This document shows positions 24,684 through 37,073 of a stretch of 64,000 nucleotides of DNA, in pieces. Location of the stretch: the NCBI GenBank assembly GCA_947172415.1, contig OX359199.1:2444001-2508000 (forward strand). Reading direction: 5' to 3'. This stretch comes from Chondrosia reniformis. Lineage: Eukaryota > Porifera > Demospongiae > Chondrillida > Chondrillidae. Below the pieces are notes generated by a model. That model saw only the letters and a program-made list of their open reading frames with translations, did no database searches and had not been told where the DNA came from. Within the stretch, counting starts at the first letter, position 1. The number at the start of each line of letters is the position of its first letter. Made by a program: the position numbers and the translations under genes.

Positions 24684-25747
24684 ATCAGAGAGTACGGTAG
24701 TACTCTCTATGTAGGGATGGTACGGGTTGTTTCGTTTTCCCTATACATTGGTATAAGAGCGAAAATCCGAAATAGGCTGAAAATCGCCGAAAAAAAGCTA
24801 TGTATAGTTAAAAATACACCAGCCATGCTATAAACTGGCCTTAAAGGCAAGCGACCGTGTTCCGCTAGCAAATGGGCGAACTTTGAAATATTCCATTTTC
24901 GTTTTCTTCTTCTTCATCTTCTTCATCTTCTTCTTCATCTTCTTCGCCCGCTGTAATCAGAGAGTACGGTAGTCAGAGAGTACGGTAGTACTCTCTATGT
25001 AGGGATGGTACGGGTTGTTTCGTTTTCCCTATACATTGGTATAAGAGCGAAAATCCGAAATAGGCTGAAAATCGCCGAAAAAAAGCTATGTATAGTTAAA
25101 AATACACCAGCCATGCTATAAACTGGCCTTAAAGGCAAGCGACCGTGTTCCGCTAGCAAATGGGCGAACTTTGAAATATTCCATTTTCGTTTTCTTCTTC
25201 TTCATCTTCTTCATCTTCTTCTTCATCTTCTTCTTCATCTTCTTCGCCCGCTGTAACTAAACAAGGAAGTAAGTTTTCGGGATACTTCTGAAGCGAAAAT
25301 ACTCCAAATTTTCCGCGCTGTATTCTTTTGTAGAAGCGAGAGCGATAACGTTATTATTGAGCATGACGGTTTTCGTGGCCCAAGAGTCAATTAATTCAAT
25401 AAATTCGCCATTTTAATGACGTCATATTCAGTCGAATATTGCGAAACCAAAATGGTCTATTATATAATTCCTAGCTTATGCTCCATAAAAAGTACAGAAA
25501 CTAGAGAATAATAAAAATTTTCTACAAAAATAGTAGAAGATGTAGGGATGGCACAAAAAGCATAGAAACAAGAAAGGGATGTTACACAGTGAAGAATTAT
25601 TTATGCACGAATCCTACAAGCAAGGGTGTTGTATGATTCATGCATAAATAATTCTTCACTGTGTAACATCCCTTTCTTGTTTCTATGCTTTTTGTGCCAT
25701 CCCTACATCTTCTACTATTTTTGTAGAAAATTTTTATTATTCTCTAG
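24684..25747. mobile_element. Fold-back element family B, with internal tandem duplication and long palindrome
   Basis: One end is the hairpin AGAGAGTAC-GGTA-GTACTCTCT (24687). The opposite end is a long palindrome at 25501-25747 with arms of about 115 bases. A terminal segment of about 270 bases (24686-24955) is repeated almost exactly at 24975-25255, including its (cttcttcat) tract. Related copies: 60118-60873 (inverted) and 52557-52690 (truncated). No ORF longer than chance. Confidence 0.85.
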
Positions 25748-25842
25748 TAATTTATGTATTGCATGTCAATACCATTTGTTATTCAAATGTGTAAGGCCCA
25801 TATATAGATGTGGCCCTTCCTATACTAGACCTGACCCAAAAA

Positions 25843-28800
25843 ATGGACTCCGTTTCGCGCTCGTTTCAAAATCCTTTTGGTAGCCTTCAAACTCAAGATG
25901 AAGGAGATTTGATAACTCCAGAAGGAGCCCTCACACAGGTTAGTTCTTGTAGGTGTAATAATATTAACCTTTGATCGAATTGGCTGTCTGTTAAATGCGT
26001 AGGAGTTTAGAGAGAAATTGAAGGAAAATTTGAAGTTGGGTCTAAAGTCGATAGAAGGCGCATTATCTAGCAGTCAATTATATTCAGATTATTCCGTGTA
26101 CACTGGAACAACTGGTGAGAGAAGTACAATCGTTTCGTAAAACTAAGCGAGTAGCTGGTAGGCATAAAATGGACGCTGCAGCAAGCTAGCTGTAGGTTTC
26201 AAATTAATTCTCCCTCTTGCTCTAATGTAGGTATAGCTTTATTGTATCTTCATATTGCTCTTTCACTGGACAAGGAGGATGACCCAGATTTTAAGAAGGA
26301 ACTGTACCTTCAGAAAGCAGCAGATCTCATTTCCCGTACCCTTGCACAGTTGCCAAAGGGACCAGTTACCTTCCTCTGTGGGTCCCCGGGCCCCCTTGCA
26401 GTTGGAGCAATCGTATTCAACCTTCTTGGTAGGTCCAATGATGCGTCACACTGCGTATCATCACTTGTCAACATTGCTTCGGACGTGATCAAGGATGCTA
26501 AACTGCCAAATGAGTTGCTCTATGGCCGAGCAGGCTACCTCTATGCCCTACTATTTGTCAACAACTACATGCCTGGCACAATCAAAGAAACTCTAATAGA
26601 AGAGGTACATGTATGTACGTACGTATATAATGTATATAGGTAGGGTAATGACTTACTGGTTACTAAAGACATAGGGTTTGCACAGGTTTACTTATGTAAC
26701 AGATTAATGAGTTTATATAGGACCTGTGACAAATATAAAAGACCCTTTTTCTACTTTTTCTACATACTATGTCAATTACAGAGTAAAAGGCCTTTAGGGA
26801 AATTAAACCTGTATAGTGAGAGCTTTGGATGAGAATACAAGAGTTTTCCTTCTACTTCTACTCTACCCATATATGTACATATCAGAATATTGATTGCTAT
26901 GAATCATAGATTTGAATTATCAGTGTTGAAAACATTACTGCATCCATTTTATCTCGTGTGTAGATTGCTAAATGCATCCTTGATGCTGGTAAGGCTGGCA
27001 GAGATCCTTCGATTCCTTCTCCTCTTATGTACGAGTGGCATGGTAAACAGTACCTTGGTGCAGCACATGGAATATGTGGAATCCTCACTCTACTCCTTCA
27101 GGTTATCTCAAACATTATGCTTTGCATATATTGTATGTATATTGGAGTAAGAAATCAAATTCTGCCACCCTTGTGCCTAAAATATAGGAGCCTAGACTCA
27201 CTATTAAATTACAGCCTGTGTGTTTTATATCCATGCGTCTGCTATAGATGTAGTGGGAGCTGACAGTTTCTCTGCCTCTTAGATCCCGAGCAGCCCTGTC
27301 AAGGATGAGGCTGTGAAGATGGTTCAGCAGTGTCTTCCATATTTGCTGAGCATCCAGTATCCTTCAGGGAATTTCCCTTCCTCAGTTGGCAGTGCTACTG
27401 ATAGATTAGTGCATTGGTGTCATGGATCTCCCGGATTTGTACATCTGTTAGCTCATTCCTACAATGTAAGTTGTATTTTATTGTTTTGTATTTATCCTGG
27501 GTAGTCCCATTAGCCATAAGTATGGGAGCCCAGTATTACACAGAAAATAACATGAGAAACACATACACACAGAAAAAAAGAAAAAACTAATAGTTCTAAC
27601 TGCGTACATCAGGAGTTACTGCAATAGCGTAGTTGTCATGTCAAGTAAAGTAATTAATGAGCAATACCGTATTTGATCGAATGGATGCCATACCCCGTTA
27701 GTAGCCACCCTCAAATTGACGTTGCACTTGACAAGGAGCAAAGCAAAATAGTAGCTGCATTTAATGACACTCGTAATAAACGTCAGGGTTGCCTGTTGTA
27801 TAACAGTGCAGTAACAGCAAGTGCGTGGTGTAAACTGAGTGCGAACGATTGGAGATGGATGCTGTACAGAAGAAAAGAACATTCAATGCATTATTTAAGC
27901 TCGCCATTTTCATCGCACTATGGTATAATAACATTAACGCATGCGGACAATAACACGTACTTTGCGTTGGCCACACCAGTGTTAATAGTAGCCACCCTCG
28001 AATAATTGCCGTATCCTTGAACCAGACCTGAAAATAATAGCTGTGGCATCTATTCGAGCAAATGCAGTATTCCAGTAAGTGATTTTAAAGTAGTTTGAAA
28101 TCACTTAGTTTAGAGGTAGTCAATATATCAAAATAATAATTCTTAAATAAATAATAGGATTTTTGGCTCACTAATTCTGCATATATCATTTTTGAAAATT
28201 AATAGAAGCTTGTGTATGTAGTAGAGTTGATAGGTTGTGTAATTGTGTAATGACCAATCCCTTTCAAAAAGCTGGGTTACTTGTTAACCAATGCTTTGTG
28301 AGAAGTGGTATTCTCCGAAAGGCCTTTTAGCATAGTCAGGGTTTCTTTCAGGGGACTAAAATAGATTTTTTTTCTGGAGAGCATACACCCAAAACCCATA
28401 TTCTATGGTTAATACCCCCTTGCTAAATACTCTGAAAGAACACTGATAGTGGTATCTTAGTTGTGAGTACATAGTCTACTTTTCTGAGACCTTTTTTGGT
28501 AATAAAAGCTTGTCAAGTTATGTGTGTTATCGATAGCTCCTACCTTTCCTTACAATATTTGTTGATCTAATTTGGTTGTATATGAGTAAATCAATAACTG
28601 AATCAAAGTCACAATGTTATGTACATATAGCCTAATTAAAGAAAAAAAAGAAACAAAACTGTTATTCTGTTAATTATATATTTATTTTAGTTGTATGTAT
28701 GTATAGCAAAAAGGTATTATGTGCTTGAGAAAGCTAAGAGCAAAATTTTGTTTTTGTTTAAGGTAGATACTGAATACCAAACTCAATTTTTTGATTTGGT

Positions 28801-31800
28801 TTGATGGTCAGTACAACTGGAAAATTTCCCTTGATTTGCAAGCGCTCAGATAAGGATAATTGGGTGCCTTCTGAGGTCACATACATCCAGGTTAATTTCA
28901 ACATACGTGCACTGAAAGAACCATCACATCCAATAAATTGGCAACCTACATCAATTATTGACTTCTTACGTGACCATTCACCTCGGGCACCCTCTTCTGT
29001 GTGTTTCAATAGATCATTTATTGTGCGACCTGACTTCAAACTCTGTAATTCAAAGTCTAAAGGCGGAAAGGAACTCCTACTGGAAAATGATAGCCTAAAA
29101 TGTGAAGTCTCACTTTCTTGGCAAAATATTCTAGGCCAGGTCTCTACCTTGCCATAGTATTGGATTGACTGTCTGGAACCTGCCCTAAGTGTTACCAGCT
29201 TTGGATCTAGGAGTTGAAAGTCACGCAGTGTACCCTTGTAGTGCCATTTAAGTGCTTCCCCAAAGCTTTTGTTGTCGTAGCTTCCTGTTGGCCCAACTTT
29301 ACTAATTAAATCCTCAAAAGGTATAACACCATAGCGAATTTGTGAAAAGAGCTCTGAAAGCTGTTCACTGTCTGACTCTGGGTGATTTTCCTTCCATTCC
29401 AGGAGGGCCTTAAATATATCTATCTCAGGGTCCACAATGTCTTCGGATTTCACAATCATCTTCATAATCTCAAAAGGTAGAGGAGAGAGACTGATATCCA
29501 GAAATCGCTTAGTTATGTAGGAAATACAAGCTTTTATAGCTGGATTGTCTCCTAATTTCAATGGTTCCAACAAGGCCACACTTATACAAAGGCTGATCAC
29601 TTGATCGGGATTACTCCATTCACTTACTGTGTTTGATATAGCACCTTTTATTATTGAAAGATCATAGTAATCGGCAGCTTGAAACAAAAGCACTGCCTCC
29701 TCCTCTGTAACTTTAACTGGCTGACCATAAAGATAAAGTATTAATTTCTCAAAGAGACTTGCTTCAATGTCTTCTCTGATTGGTATTTCCTTCATAGCTC
29801 TTTCACGCCAATCCCCTTCAAACATGGTTTGAAAAAACTCTGAGAATACTGAGAGGACAGCTCTGTGAGCTGGGATTACAAGGTTTGTCACATGACTGCC
29901 ATCCTCAGGAGATGTTTTCACAAAGTGAACATCTGCAGATTCAGGTCCATAGCGCTCTCTGATGTTGCCCATAGATATAGACAGAGAATGTGTAGTACTA
30001 GTAAACTTGTCATCTTGAAGTTGAAAGGGATTACTCTTTGAGTTACTTTGATTCATTGTCTGCTTAAATAATAAAATGCTCTGCAGAGTATATTTTCATG
30101 ATAAACATTAGGTCATAGCTATTTATAGTAACACCTATATTTAGGAATGATGTAATCGCTGATGTCATGCTAGGTCTACAATTATGCAAATAACCTAAAT
30201 AAAAGCTTTGCCAGAATTCATAAGCCTCTATAGGTTCTTTTTATATATGTTATATGTTGATTTATGGATATGGTTTCAATTTTCATAATTTTACATTGTA
30301 GTTTGCTATATTTATGTTTCCAATGCTGATATACTCTGTTGTTATAGTGATTATCCAATGGATAGGATTTTAATATTTTAATCTGTGTATGCTAAGCACT
30401 ATTAATAAGTAACTGTAGTGACAGTATTACATTTGGTAGCCATTTAAACACTAATGAATGGTGGAGACTTGCTCTTATATATATAGCAACTTTAAAATAA
30501 ACCTATTGATTTATGGAAAGAAAGCTCCCTTATTTAGACGTATTAAATCATGAAACAAATTTGTCTCATGTTTACTCTTTCACCATAGATTATCTATACT
30601 ACGTAAAGTTGTATAGGTACTGTATGACGCTAAATTTTCGAGGAGCACTATTTTTGTGTTTTTGTGTTGTTGTATTCACAATTATTCTATCATTCACTTT
30701 ACACACTTGTCAACACATAGGTAATAGGAAATGAAAACTACCTGAAAGTTGCAAGAAAAGCCTGTAATAATGTCTGGGAACGGGGCCTCCTTCTTAAAGG
30801 ATACAGTATTTGTCACGGGGCTTCAGGAAATGGTTATGCATTTCTGCAAATGTACAAGACAACTAAAGAAAGGAAGTATTTGAACTGTGCCTGCAAGGTA
30901 GCTGACAATATATATTATTAGTGTGTACATGACTGTATGAAGCTATAGTATATATGTATAGACAAGTACCTTTTCTTATTGTAATGTAGAACCCAAGCAA
31001 CTACCATATTACATTACATAATACAAAAGTCATTAATTTTATTTATAGAATGTATAATCTTAGACAATCCCTTTTATTCCCATCATAATTTATTGTAAAC
31101 ACCCTCACCATTCTTTTTGTGACTAATAAGCCAAACCTGGCTGGTCAGCTTGTATACTGATAGTCACTTTAATAATAATAATAATAATAATATTAGCTTA
31201 ATCAGATGCCGGCTACTATATATTTTATTGCAGAATTTGTACGGCTTCTATTTGAGAGCGGCTACTATTCGAGGTCTTTAAGATGCATGTTGATTTTTTA
31301 AACGACTAAACTTAGAACCCAAGCCAGACTGGTGTAACCTTCCCTTTTTTCTGGATGCCTAAAATCCCTATAGCCATACATTGATAGCTTCTTTACACAA
31401 AACGTACTACCAAGCATCTTTCAATTCAACTCTTTTAGGCAATACTGCTAAGGAACATAAAAAGTAGATAGTATGCTTAAGGCCTGTCCTGTGTAACCTC
31501 ACAGTGTGTGTTACCTCTCTTCCAAAGTAATGTTACTACTAATCTAAGGGTGAACCTATGTATGTACAAGTTCCTGTACAAGTCTGATTATTTCACATTC
31601 ATTTTTATACCAGATAATTTGATTTGACCTATACATTCCTGTAACCATAGTTTTAGCCTATGATTTAGTATAAATATATGGAAGTAAAGAAGATACGAAA
31701 GTGCTATTCTATTTTAAATTGTCCAGAAATGTTTTCATATTGAAACTTTCATGAAGACCAGATGACACTTAATGACTACTTTTAACCCTATATATGGAGG

Positions 31801-32577
31801 TTTCTTATTACTGTGAAACTTAATTATAGCACTTAGTACTTGTCAAACAGTTCTAACGTATAGATACTGTTAACATGAATATTATCTGGCAATTATACAA
31901 AGTTTTTCATAATATACAGCTAGAAGTAGTCACTATGTGTAGTCTGTGTGTTTGGAAACGTTTCAACACGAACATTTTCAATTTAAAATCGATAAAATCA
32001 ATAGTTAAACTAATAATCAGTTGCCAAATTCTGTTCACATTAACAGTAGTGAATATGTATGTTAAATGGTACCTTTTTGTATTATAGGGACTCAGTGGTT
32101 TCAGTTTTGTTCACATAAAGTGATAATTTGTGTAAAGCATTTCTAACCAGTTTTCACTGTATATATATACCCCACTGCCACAGTAACAAGCTAGCTAATA
32201 GGCAAGCATTGTCTAAAATATACAGTGTGAATTGCTGATTATAGATATGTGGCCTGAACTTATAACAGGAAGTGAAGTAAATTCATTCGTTTTCTTTTTT
32301 GCTGTCGATTTCTTTAGTACCTTGCTTCTCGGTTATAACTATTACATATATTTGGTTCCTAGTTTGCAGAATGGTGCTGGACTTCTGAAAAAAGGAAGTG
32401 CATGACTCCTGACAATCCCTTTTCCTTATTTGAAGGTGAGTTTTCACTTTTTGTATCATTTTTTGTTAAAATACATATAAATCCTTCCTTATTTTAGGTT
32501 TGGCTGGAGTTTTGTACTTTAACATTGATCTACTAGTACACAATAGTCATGCTTATTTTCCAGCATTTGAAGTTTAA
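25843..32577 (+). CDS. LANCL: LanC-like protein (LANCL1/2 family)
   Basis: Eight exons splice in phase to about 410 residues: 25843-25938, 26003-26114, 26231-26604, 26964-27101, 27283-27465, 30721-30897, 32363-32435 and 32498-32577. The start ATG 25843 gives 'MDSVSRSFQNPFG'. Family marks include 'SVYTGTTG' at the end of exon 2, 'GRAGYLYALLF', 'YLGAAHGICGI', the zinc ligands in 'HWCHGSPGF' and 'ICHGASGNGYAFL', 'TPDNPFSLFEG' and the C-terminus 'YFPAFEV'. Animal LANCL proteins carry the seven-fold toroid of bacterial lanthionine cyclases with Cys-Cys-His zinc; they bind glutathione and have been shown to add it to dehydroamino acids. Length and motifs look complete, so I expect a functional cytosolic or membrane-associated protein. 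Intron 5 (27466-30720) hosts a MITE and the antisense BTB gene copy C; intron 6 holds Penelope fragments. Confidence 0.93.
26785..26870 (+). repeat. Small Penelope pLTR-like fragment in LANCL intron 3
   Basis: 'taaacctgtatagtgagagc' followed by 'tttggatgagaatacaagag' resembles the segment at 14325-14375 ('taaacctggagagagctttg', 'aatgaagatacagg'). It is short and diverged. Confidence 0.4.
27666..28073. mobile_element. MITE in LANCL intron 5
   Basis: The left terminus 'accgtatttgatcgaatgga' is mirrored on the right as 'tctattcgagcaaatgcagt' (imperfect, about 26 bases), and a 'tagtagccaccctc' motif lies inside both ends. A 110-codon ORF inside has no resemblance to a transposase. Similar half-motifs ('ggctactattcgagg') appear at 31258. 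Confidence 0.6.
28758..30056 (-). CDS. BTB-BACK domain protein, intact copy C, nested in LANCL intron 5
   Basis: A single-exon ORF of 432 residues from ATG 30056. Residues about 30-140 form a BTB/POZ fold ('ADVHFVKTSPEDGSHV', 'VIPAHRAVLSVFSEFFQTMF', 'YLYGQPVKVTEEEAVLLFQA'). Residues about 145-260 look like BACK ('VDPEIDIFKALLEWKENHPE'). The C-terminal 160 residues form a beta-rich region ('SFPPLDFELQSLKSGRTIND', 'FSARMLKLTWMYV') that I do not recognise. BTB-BACK proteins often serve as Cullin-3 substrate adaptors, but that role is inferred. The ORF ends at a TAA where copy A reads on for 12 more residues. Upstream and downstream flanks are shared with copies A and B, so whole units were duplicated, not just mRNAs. 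It runs antisense to LANCL. Confidence 0.88.
   Translation of the reverse strand: MNQSNSKSNPFQLQDDKFTSTTHSLSISMGNIRERYGPESADVHFVKTSPEDGSHVTNLVIPAHRAVLSVFSEFFQTMFEGDWRERAMKEIPIREDIEASLFEKLILYLYGQPVKVTEEEAVLLFQAADYYDLSIIKGAISNTVSEWSNPDQVISLCISVALLEPLKLGDNPAIKACISYITKRFLDISLSPLPFEIMKMIVKSEDIVDPEIDIFKALLEWKENHPESDSEQLSELFSQIRYGVIPFEDLISKVGPTGSYDNKSFGEALKWHYKGTLRDFQLLDPKLVTLRAGSRQSIQYYGKVETWPRIFCQESETSHFRLSFSSRSSFPPLDFELQSLKSGRTINDLLKHTEEGARGEWSRKKSIIDVGCQFIGCDGSFSARMLKLTWMYVTSEGTQLSLSERLQIKGNFPVVLTIKPNQKIEFGIQYLP
30960..31575 (+). repeat. Penelope-derived fragments in LANCL intron 6
   Basis: 'gtaatgtagaacccaagcaa' (30978) repeats 16609-16630. 31315-31540 repeats pieces of 16735-16830 ('cattgatagcttctt', 'ggcaatactgc') joined to pieces of 18115-18180 and 18575-18620 ('agtatgcttaaggcctgtcc'). 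The catalytic core is deleted. Confidence 0.65.
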
Positions 32578-34402
32578 CTGTGAACATTTATTTGATGCTG
32601 CAATTTACTATACTACATATATACTTCCTGCTTCGTCTGTTTCCAAGTGTTAGTATGAACATGTGTGTAAGCATGCAAAATTTCATTTGCTCTTTTAAGC
32701 TCCTCTAATGTGGCCCTTTATGGAATCAGAAGTACTGCTAAGTTGACCATGGCCCCAATATAGTGTTTGTACTGGCAACTAATTAATGACCAAGGAATAA
32801 ACTATCTGAAATTTATCAGTTGACAATTATTAGGGGAGACATGTCCCAAATATTATGTAGAGGTAGTACGAGCCTAGTTTTGTTTACCTATACATTGGTA
32901 TAAAAATTTTGAAATAGGCAGAAAATCACTGAAATATGCATGTTTAAAAAGGGTCAAGGACTAGCTTGTAGTCCACAGGAACTAAACCTATTACATGTAG
33001 CCGGGGCTATTTAAAGGCAACAATGGCTCAACAGCCACCAGGGAACATGAGGCTAAGTAAACACATATAAAGAAGATTCCCAAGATCAAGAGAAAGACAT
33101 GCAGAGATATTATATAACTATGATCCTTTACTATTCAATATACATATATTATATAGATCATATAAGGTTAACCACATGCCCTTCCAATTACATTTTCATA
33201 CCTTAGTATAGACTTAAGATGATGCGTCTGCATGCCATTATCAGCAAAAATTCCAGTCTCAGGAGGTTTCAGCCACTGCAGATTTGATTTGCCTTGAGTG
33301 TGAGCTCTATAGGAGTACCGACGGTTGGTTGCACACATTCACATGAACAACAGGGTTAGAGACCATTTGGTAACTTGCACACAAGGGACATTGTACATGA
33401 ATTAAATTAAAGGCCTCAGCCTTTATGTCCTTGTGTTTAACCTTATATTATCTGTCGACTACTACTCTGTTTGCGGAAGTTGAGTATTTCAATGTGGCTT
33501 AAGTCTTGAGTCACTTGCATCCGTGTATAAATTATTAACTTGCACTGTGTAGTACGTGATTATATATATTATATGTAAAATAAGTTGCATCATCTTTATT
33601 CTGTTAAGAATATATTATATCGAATATTGAATGTATAATACATAAATAAATATATAATCAGCTCGCTTGCACACACACACACATAGGCAATATATATTAG
33701 TCCTTTTATTAAAAAAGTCATTCCTTAGTTTATCAAATTTCTCTTATATACTATACAATGTCCAGCCCTATATGTAATATATATAGTACGGTAAAGAGGT
33801 TTACATCTGAAATTTCCTTCTGACTCAAGGTCTTATATCATGAATATATGAATATAAGATTATTTGGTGATGATAACTAGATCTCGTATATAAATAATCA
33901 TTGTTACATATGAAACACATTTTGACTTTATTTGTATATATACCAATGTTATAGCTACCTGCTACAATACTATATGGCATAAAAAGTATTGCACATTCAT
34001 GAATTGCATGTTGTCAATGACATTATATTGATCCATGCATGAGTTACATTATAAACCTGAAAATTGTTAATCAAAATGTCATAATGAAGTGAATATATGT
34101 TTTTATTCAGTAGAAGTAGGACATTGTGAGCAACACTCCCCAGGTTTTGTGATTGGATTTTCACAATCCAGTGGAAAGAAACAATCAATTATTAAAGTTG
34201 CCAGGTGACCGTTAAAGCAACTCCTGTATTAAACGGTATATTAGCAAGAAATATATACATAATATATATGTATACAAAGAAATTAATGCTAACCATATAT
34301 AAACAGCTATAGATAGTAGTGACTATTGATCAATGTGGTTTTAAAACTAGTGCATGTACATTGTCAAGACATACTGCATGTATAAATGTCATGTGTTTGA
34401 GC
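32578..34402. other. No gene recognised
   Basis: Intergenic, AT-rich sequence between LANCL and the WAP-domain gene. 32865-33000 resembles the body of family B elements ('tatacattggtata', 'gaaataggc'). 33360-33420 ('taacttgcacacaag', 'aggcctcagcct') resembles 61690-61740. A short (ac) run lies at 33670. Confidence 0.5.
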
Positions 34403-37073
34403 TCACATTCCAATACATGGTGTATCCGGGTATACAGTTTCTCCGTTTTTGACAACTGTTCCATCATCCAGCCGACAAGATCCACAATAAATCTTTGTAG
34501 AAGCTACTCTTCCATTATAGCACCAGCTTTAAGAAATACAATATGCTACATATATAAATAAGTAAAATTTTAATATATGCATACCAAGTGTTGCACCCAT
34601 CAGAGCAGTTCCAACTTTCACCAGACTGATAGATATTGCCACCTTCAACACAACCTAAAAATAGTATAAAAGATTACATTAATTTGTACGTATATATATA
34701 TAGAGCTTTTGCTCTTTCAAGCCTGAAATGTACAAGTACATGAGGAGTACATATTTGACTCTACCAGCTAACAGAATATTTACTTGCTTGTGTTGGACAG
34801 GCTCTTTTGGTACAAGCTACATGACCCCCCAGACCACAAGTGCTATAGAGGAAACATTGGTCTGGATGATTATTCCTACCAAGTGTTTCCCACATTGTCC
34901 TTGCTTACCATGTATTACAACCATCGTCTGCAGGAAAGGTGTCTCTGGGTTTATGTACCTGTCCACTGTACTTACAGTGACAGCTACCACAACAGCTGTC
35001 AGGAGGAGGAGGAATGGCTATAGCACCAGGAGCACAGGCTAAGCATGATACAGCCTAGAGTTGTAAGAGACAAATGGATAAAGATGGAGTATATAGCAGC
35101 ATACATTCACTGAAAATAATATACAATGATATAACTGTAGTGTATATAATCCATGATTCACTTAAGTCAAAATTGTTCGATAATGCATATAGTAAATTGC
35201 TCACAGAACAGTCCAATGGTACTGGAGTAGTACACACATGTCCACATCCATTGGAACAGCACTTTTCATCTCCATTACAATCAGAATCATGGCTGCATCT
35301 TTCAACACATATTCTGATTTGACCTGGTCTCACTGGTGGGCAAACCACTGTACATATGTGGACATACATGTGCATATTATAGATCTAGATATATACACTC
35401 CGGAATCATTACTGTAAGTTTAGCGATTTATACATACATGTATAAATCAATGAAAAAACCTACACGGACGTGACGGACAAGCTCTTTCAGTGCAAGACAC
35501 TAGACCATTGAGACCACATGTACTACACAAAAGTATACAATGAATATTAGTTATATATGCCTAATATATAATATATATATATACTCCTTTAAAACTGCCT
35601 ACCATTCATTGCAACCATCGTCTGCAGGAAAGGTGTCTCCAGGTTTATAAAACACTCCATTGTAGTTACATCGACAGCTACCACAACAGATGTCAGGAGG
35701 AGGAGGAATGGCTATAGCACCTGGAGCACAGGCTAAGCATGATACAGCCTATATGAGATCGAGTTGCAGAGAATTAGGTCATGATCACTTATGGAGGTAT
35801 GTACAGCATACACTCACTTATATGCAAGCTATATTAACACATTACCAATGCATGGTCCTTCACAATGAACAACTTACAGAACAGTCTGGTGGTCCTACAG
35901 TAGTACACACATGTCCACATCCATTGAAGCAGCACTTTCCATCCCCACAATCATCATCACTACTACACAATTCAGCACATATTCCAGGTTGATCAGGTCT
36001 TGGGGGTGGGCAAACTAGTGTAATTTAATGAATAAGAGTATTTTAATTAGGCATACACATACCTTTTGGGGTGCCCCAGGCGTCCCTATATTGTTTTCAG
36101 AAATTATGCTAACGTATGGCTTCCTGTTCGTAACCTTGTATATGTACGTATCGCTCGGCTGGCTTTCATTTTCTAGTTTTCTCTTCCTTAGCGTCGAAGT
36201 TGAACCAACGGAAAGTATTTAGAAGCCACCTTTACTAATACTATGTAACGTAAAGCTTACGCAAAAACGTTTTTTACAAGATATGGCCTTGAAATTGACA
36301 GCAATTAAACAATGACTGGAATTTTATTAGTATTTCATTTGGTTGTCAAAAAATGGTTTGTATGCATATCTTAGAAATAGATGGAGAAATAACTAAATAA
36401 CTACTAAAAAGTATATTTAGCCCACCAGCAAATTTACAAGTCATGTCTATATCTCCATTATATACGTATTCAGTGTAATTAAATTCATGATTTTATATAT
36501 ATATATATATAATACCTTATATTTTATATTGAATTGCTGGTACTTCAATTAAACCATGAATGTAGGCCTAATTTCTGAATTTACAGAGTATCAAAATGCC
36601 ACACTTTGCCAGGTATAATGTTATTATAAACGTATATCACAATTGTCTATGTAAATTTAAAGACTATACATTATAACAAACATGCATGTAAATGATGGCA
36701 TTGATTAATTGTAATGCATTGATAATGGATTAACCTGGAGTTGGACATTTGCCTGGATGAACACATTCTCTTTTCACAGTATCGAGAAGAAAGCCTTTGC
36801 GACAAGCACAGCCAGGTCGACAAGCAGCTCTACAAGTTTCAATTGGGTTATCACATGTGGCCGGACAAATAGTTTGAGCACAGCGTGTATAGACCTGTCC
36901 TTTGATGGGGCATCCTATACAGGAGACAGATTTTTGTGCTATATATAATAGGTAGGCAATACTAAACCAATCAATATTACAATTGGTATCTCACTTTTCC
37001 AAAAAGCAGACCAAAAAGCAGTAGCAGAAACTGTTAAAGAAAAGAAAATGGCAACCAACAGCAAGTCTTTCAT
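34403..37073 (-). CDS. Secreted TIL-WAP-VWC multidomain protein, probable protease inhibitor
   Basis: Ten exons, all phase-consistent, give 388 residues: 37073-36995, 36938-36735, 36014-35878, 35748-35603, 35522-35464, 35347-35205, 35054-34909, 34842-34784, 34654-34585 and 34526-34403 (TGA). The start gives a signal peptide ('MKDLLLVAIFFSLTVSATA'). Then follow a ten-cysteine trypsin-inhibitor-like (TIL) domain ('CPATCDNPIETCRAACRPGC'), a WAP four-disulfide core ('CSSDDDCGDGKCCFNGCGHV'), a VWC-like module over two exons ('CCGSCRCNYNGVFYKPGDTF', 'CTCGLNGLVSCTERAC'), a second WAP, a second VWC and a third, shorter VWC-like module. TIL and WAP domains commonly block serine proteases or act in defence and matrix; the target is unknown. 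WAP-VWC exon pairs are clear internal duplicates. Confidence 0.88.

Noticed and set aside
24900..24955. Repeated cttcttcat tract as a coding Glu/Asp-rich exon
   Set aside because: It is part of the fold-back element body and occurs in every family B copy.
34728..35042. Plus-strand ORFs over the VWC exons
   Set aside because: They are antisense shadows of the secreted TIL-WAP-VWC gene, whose cysteine spacing is clear on the minus strand.
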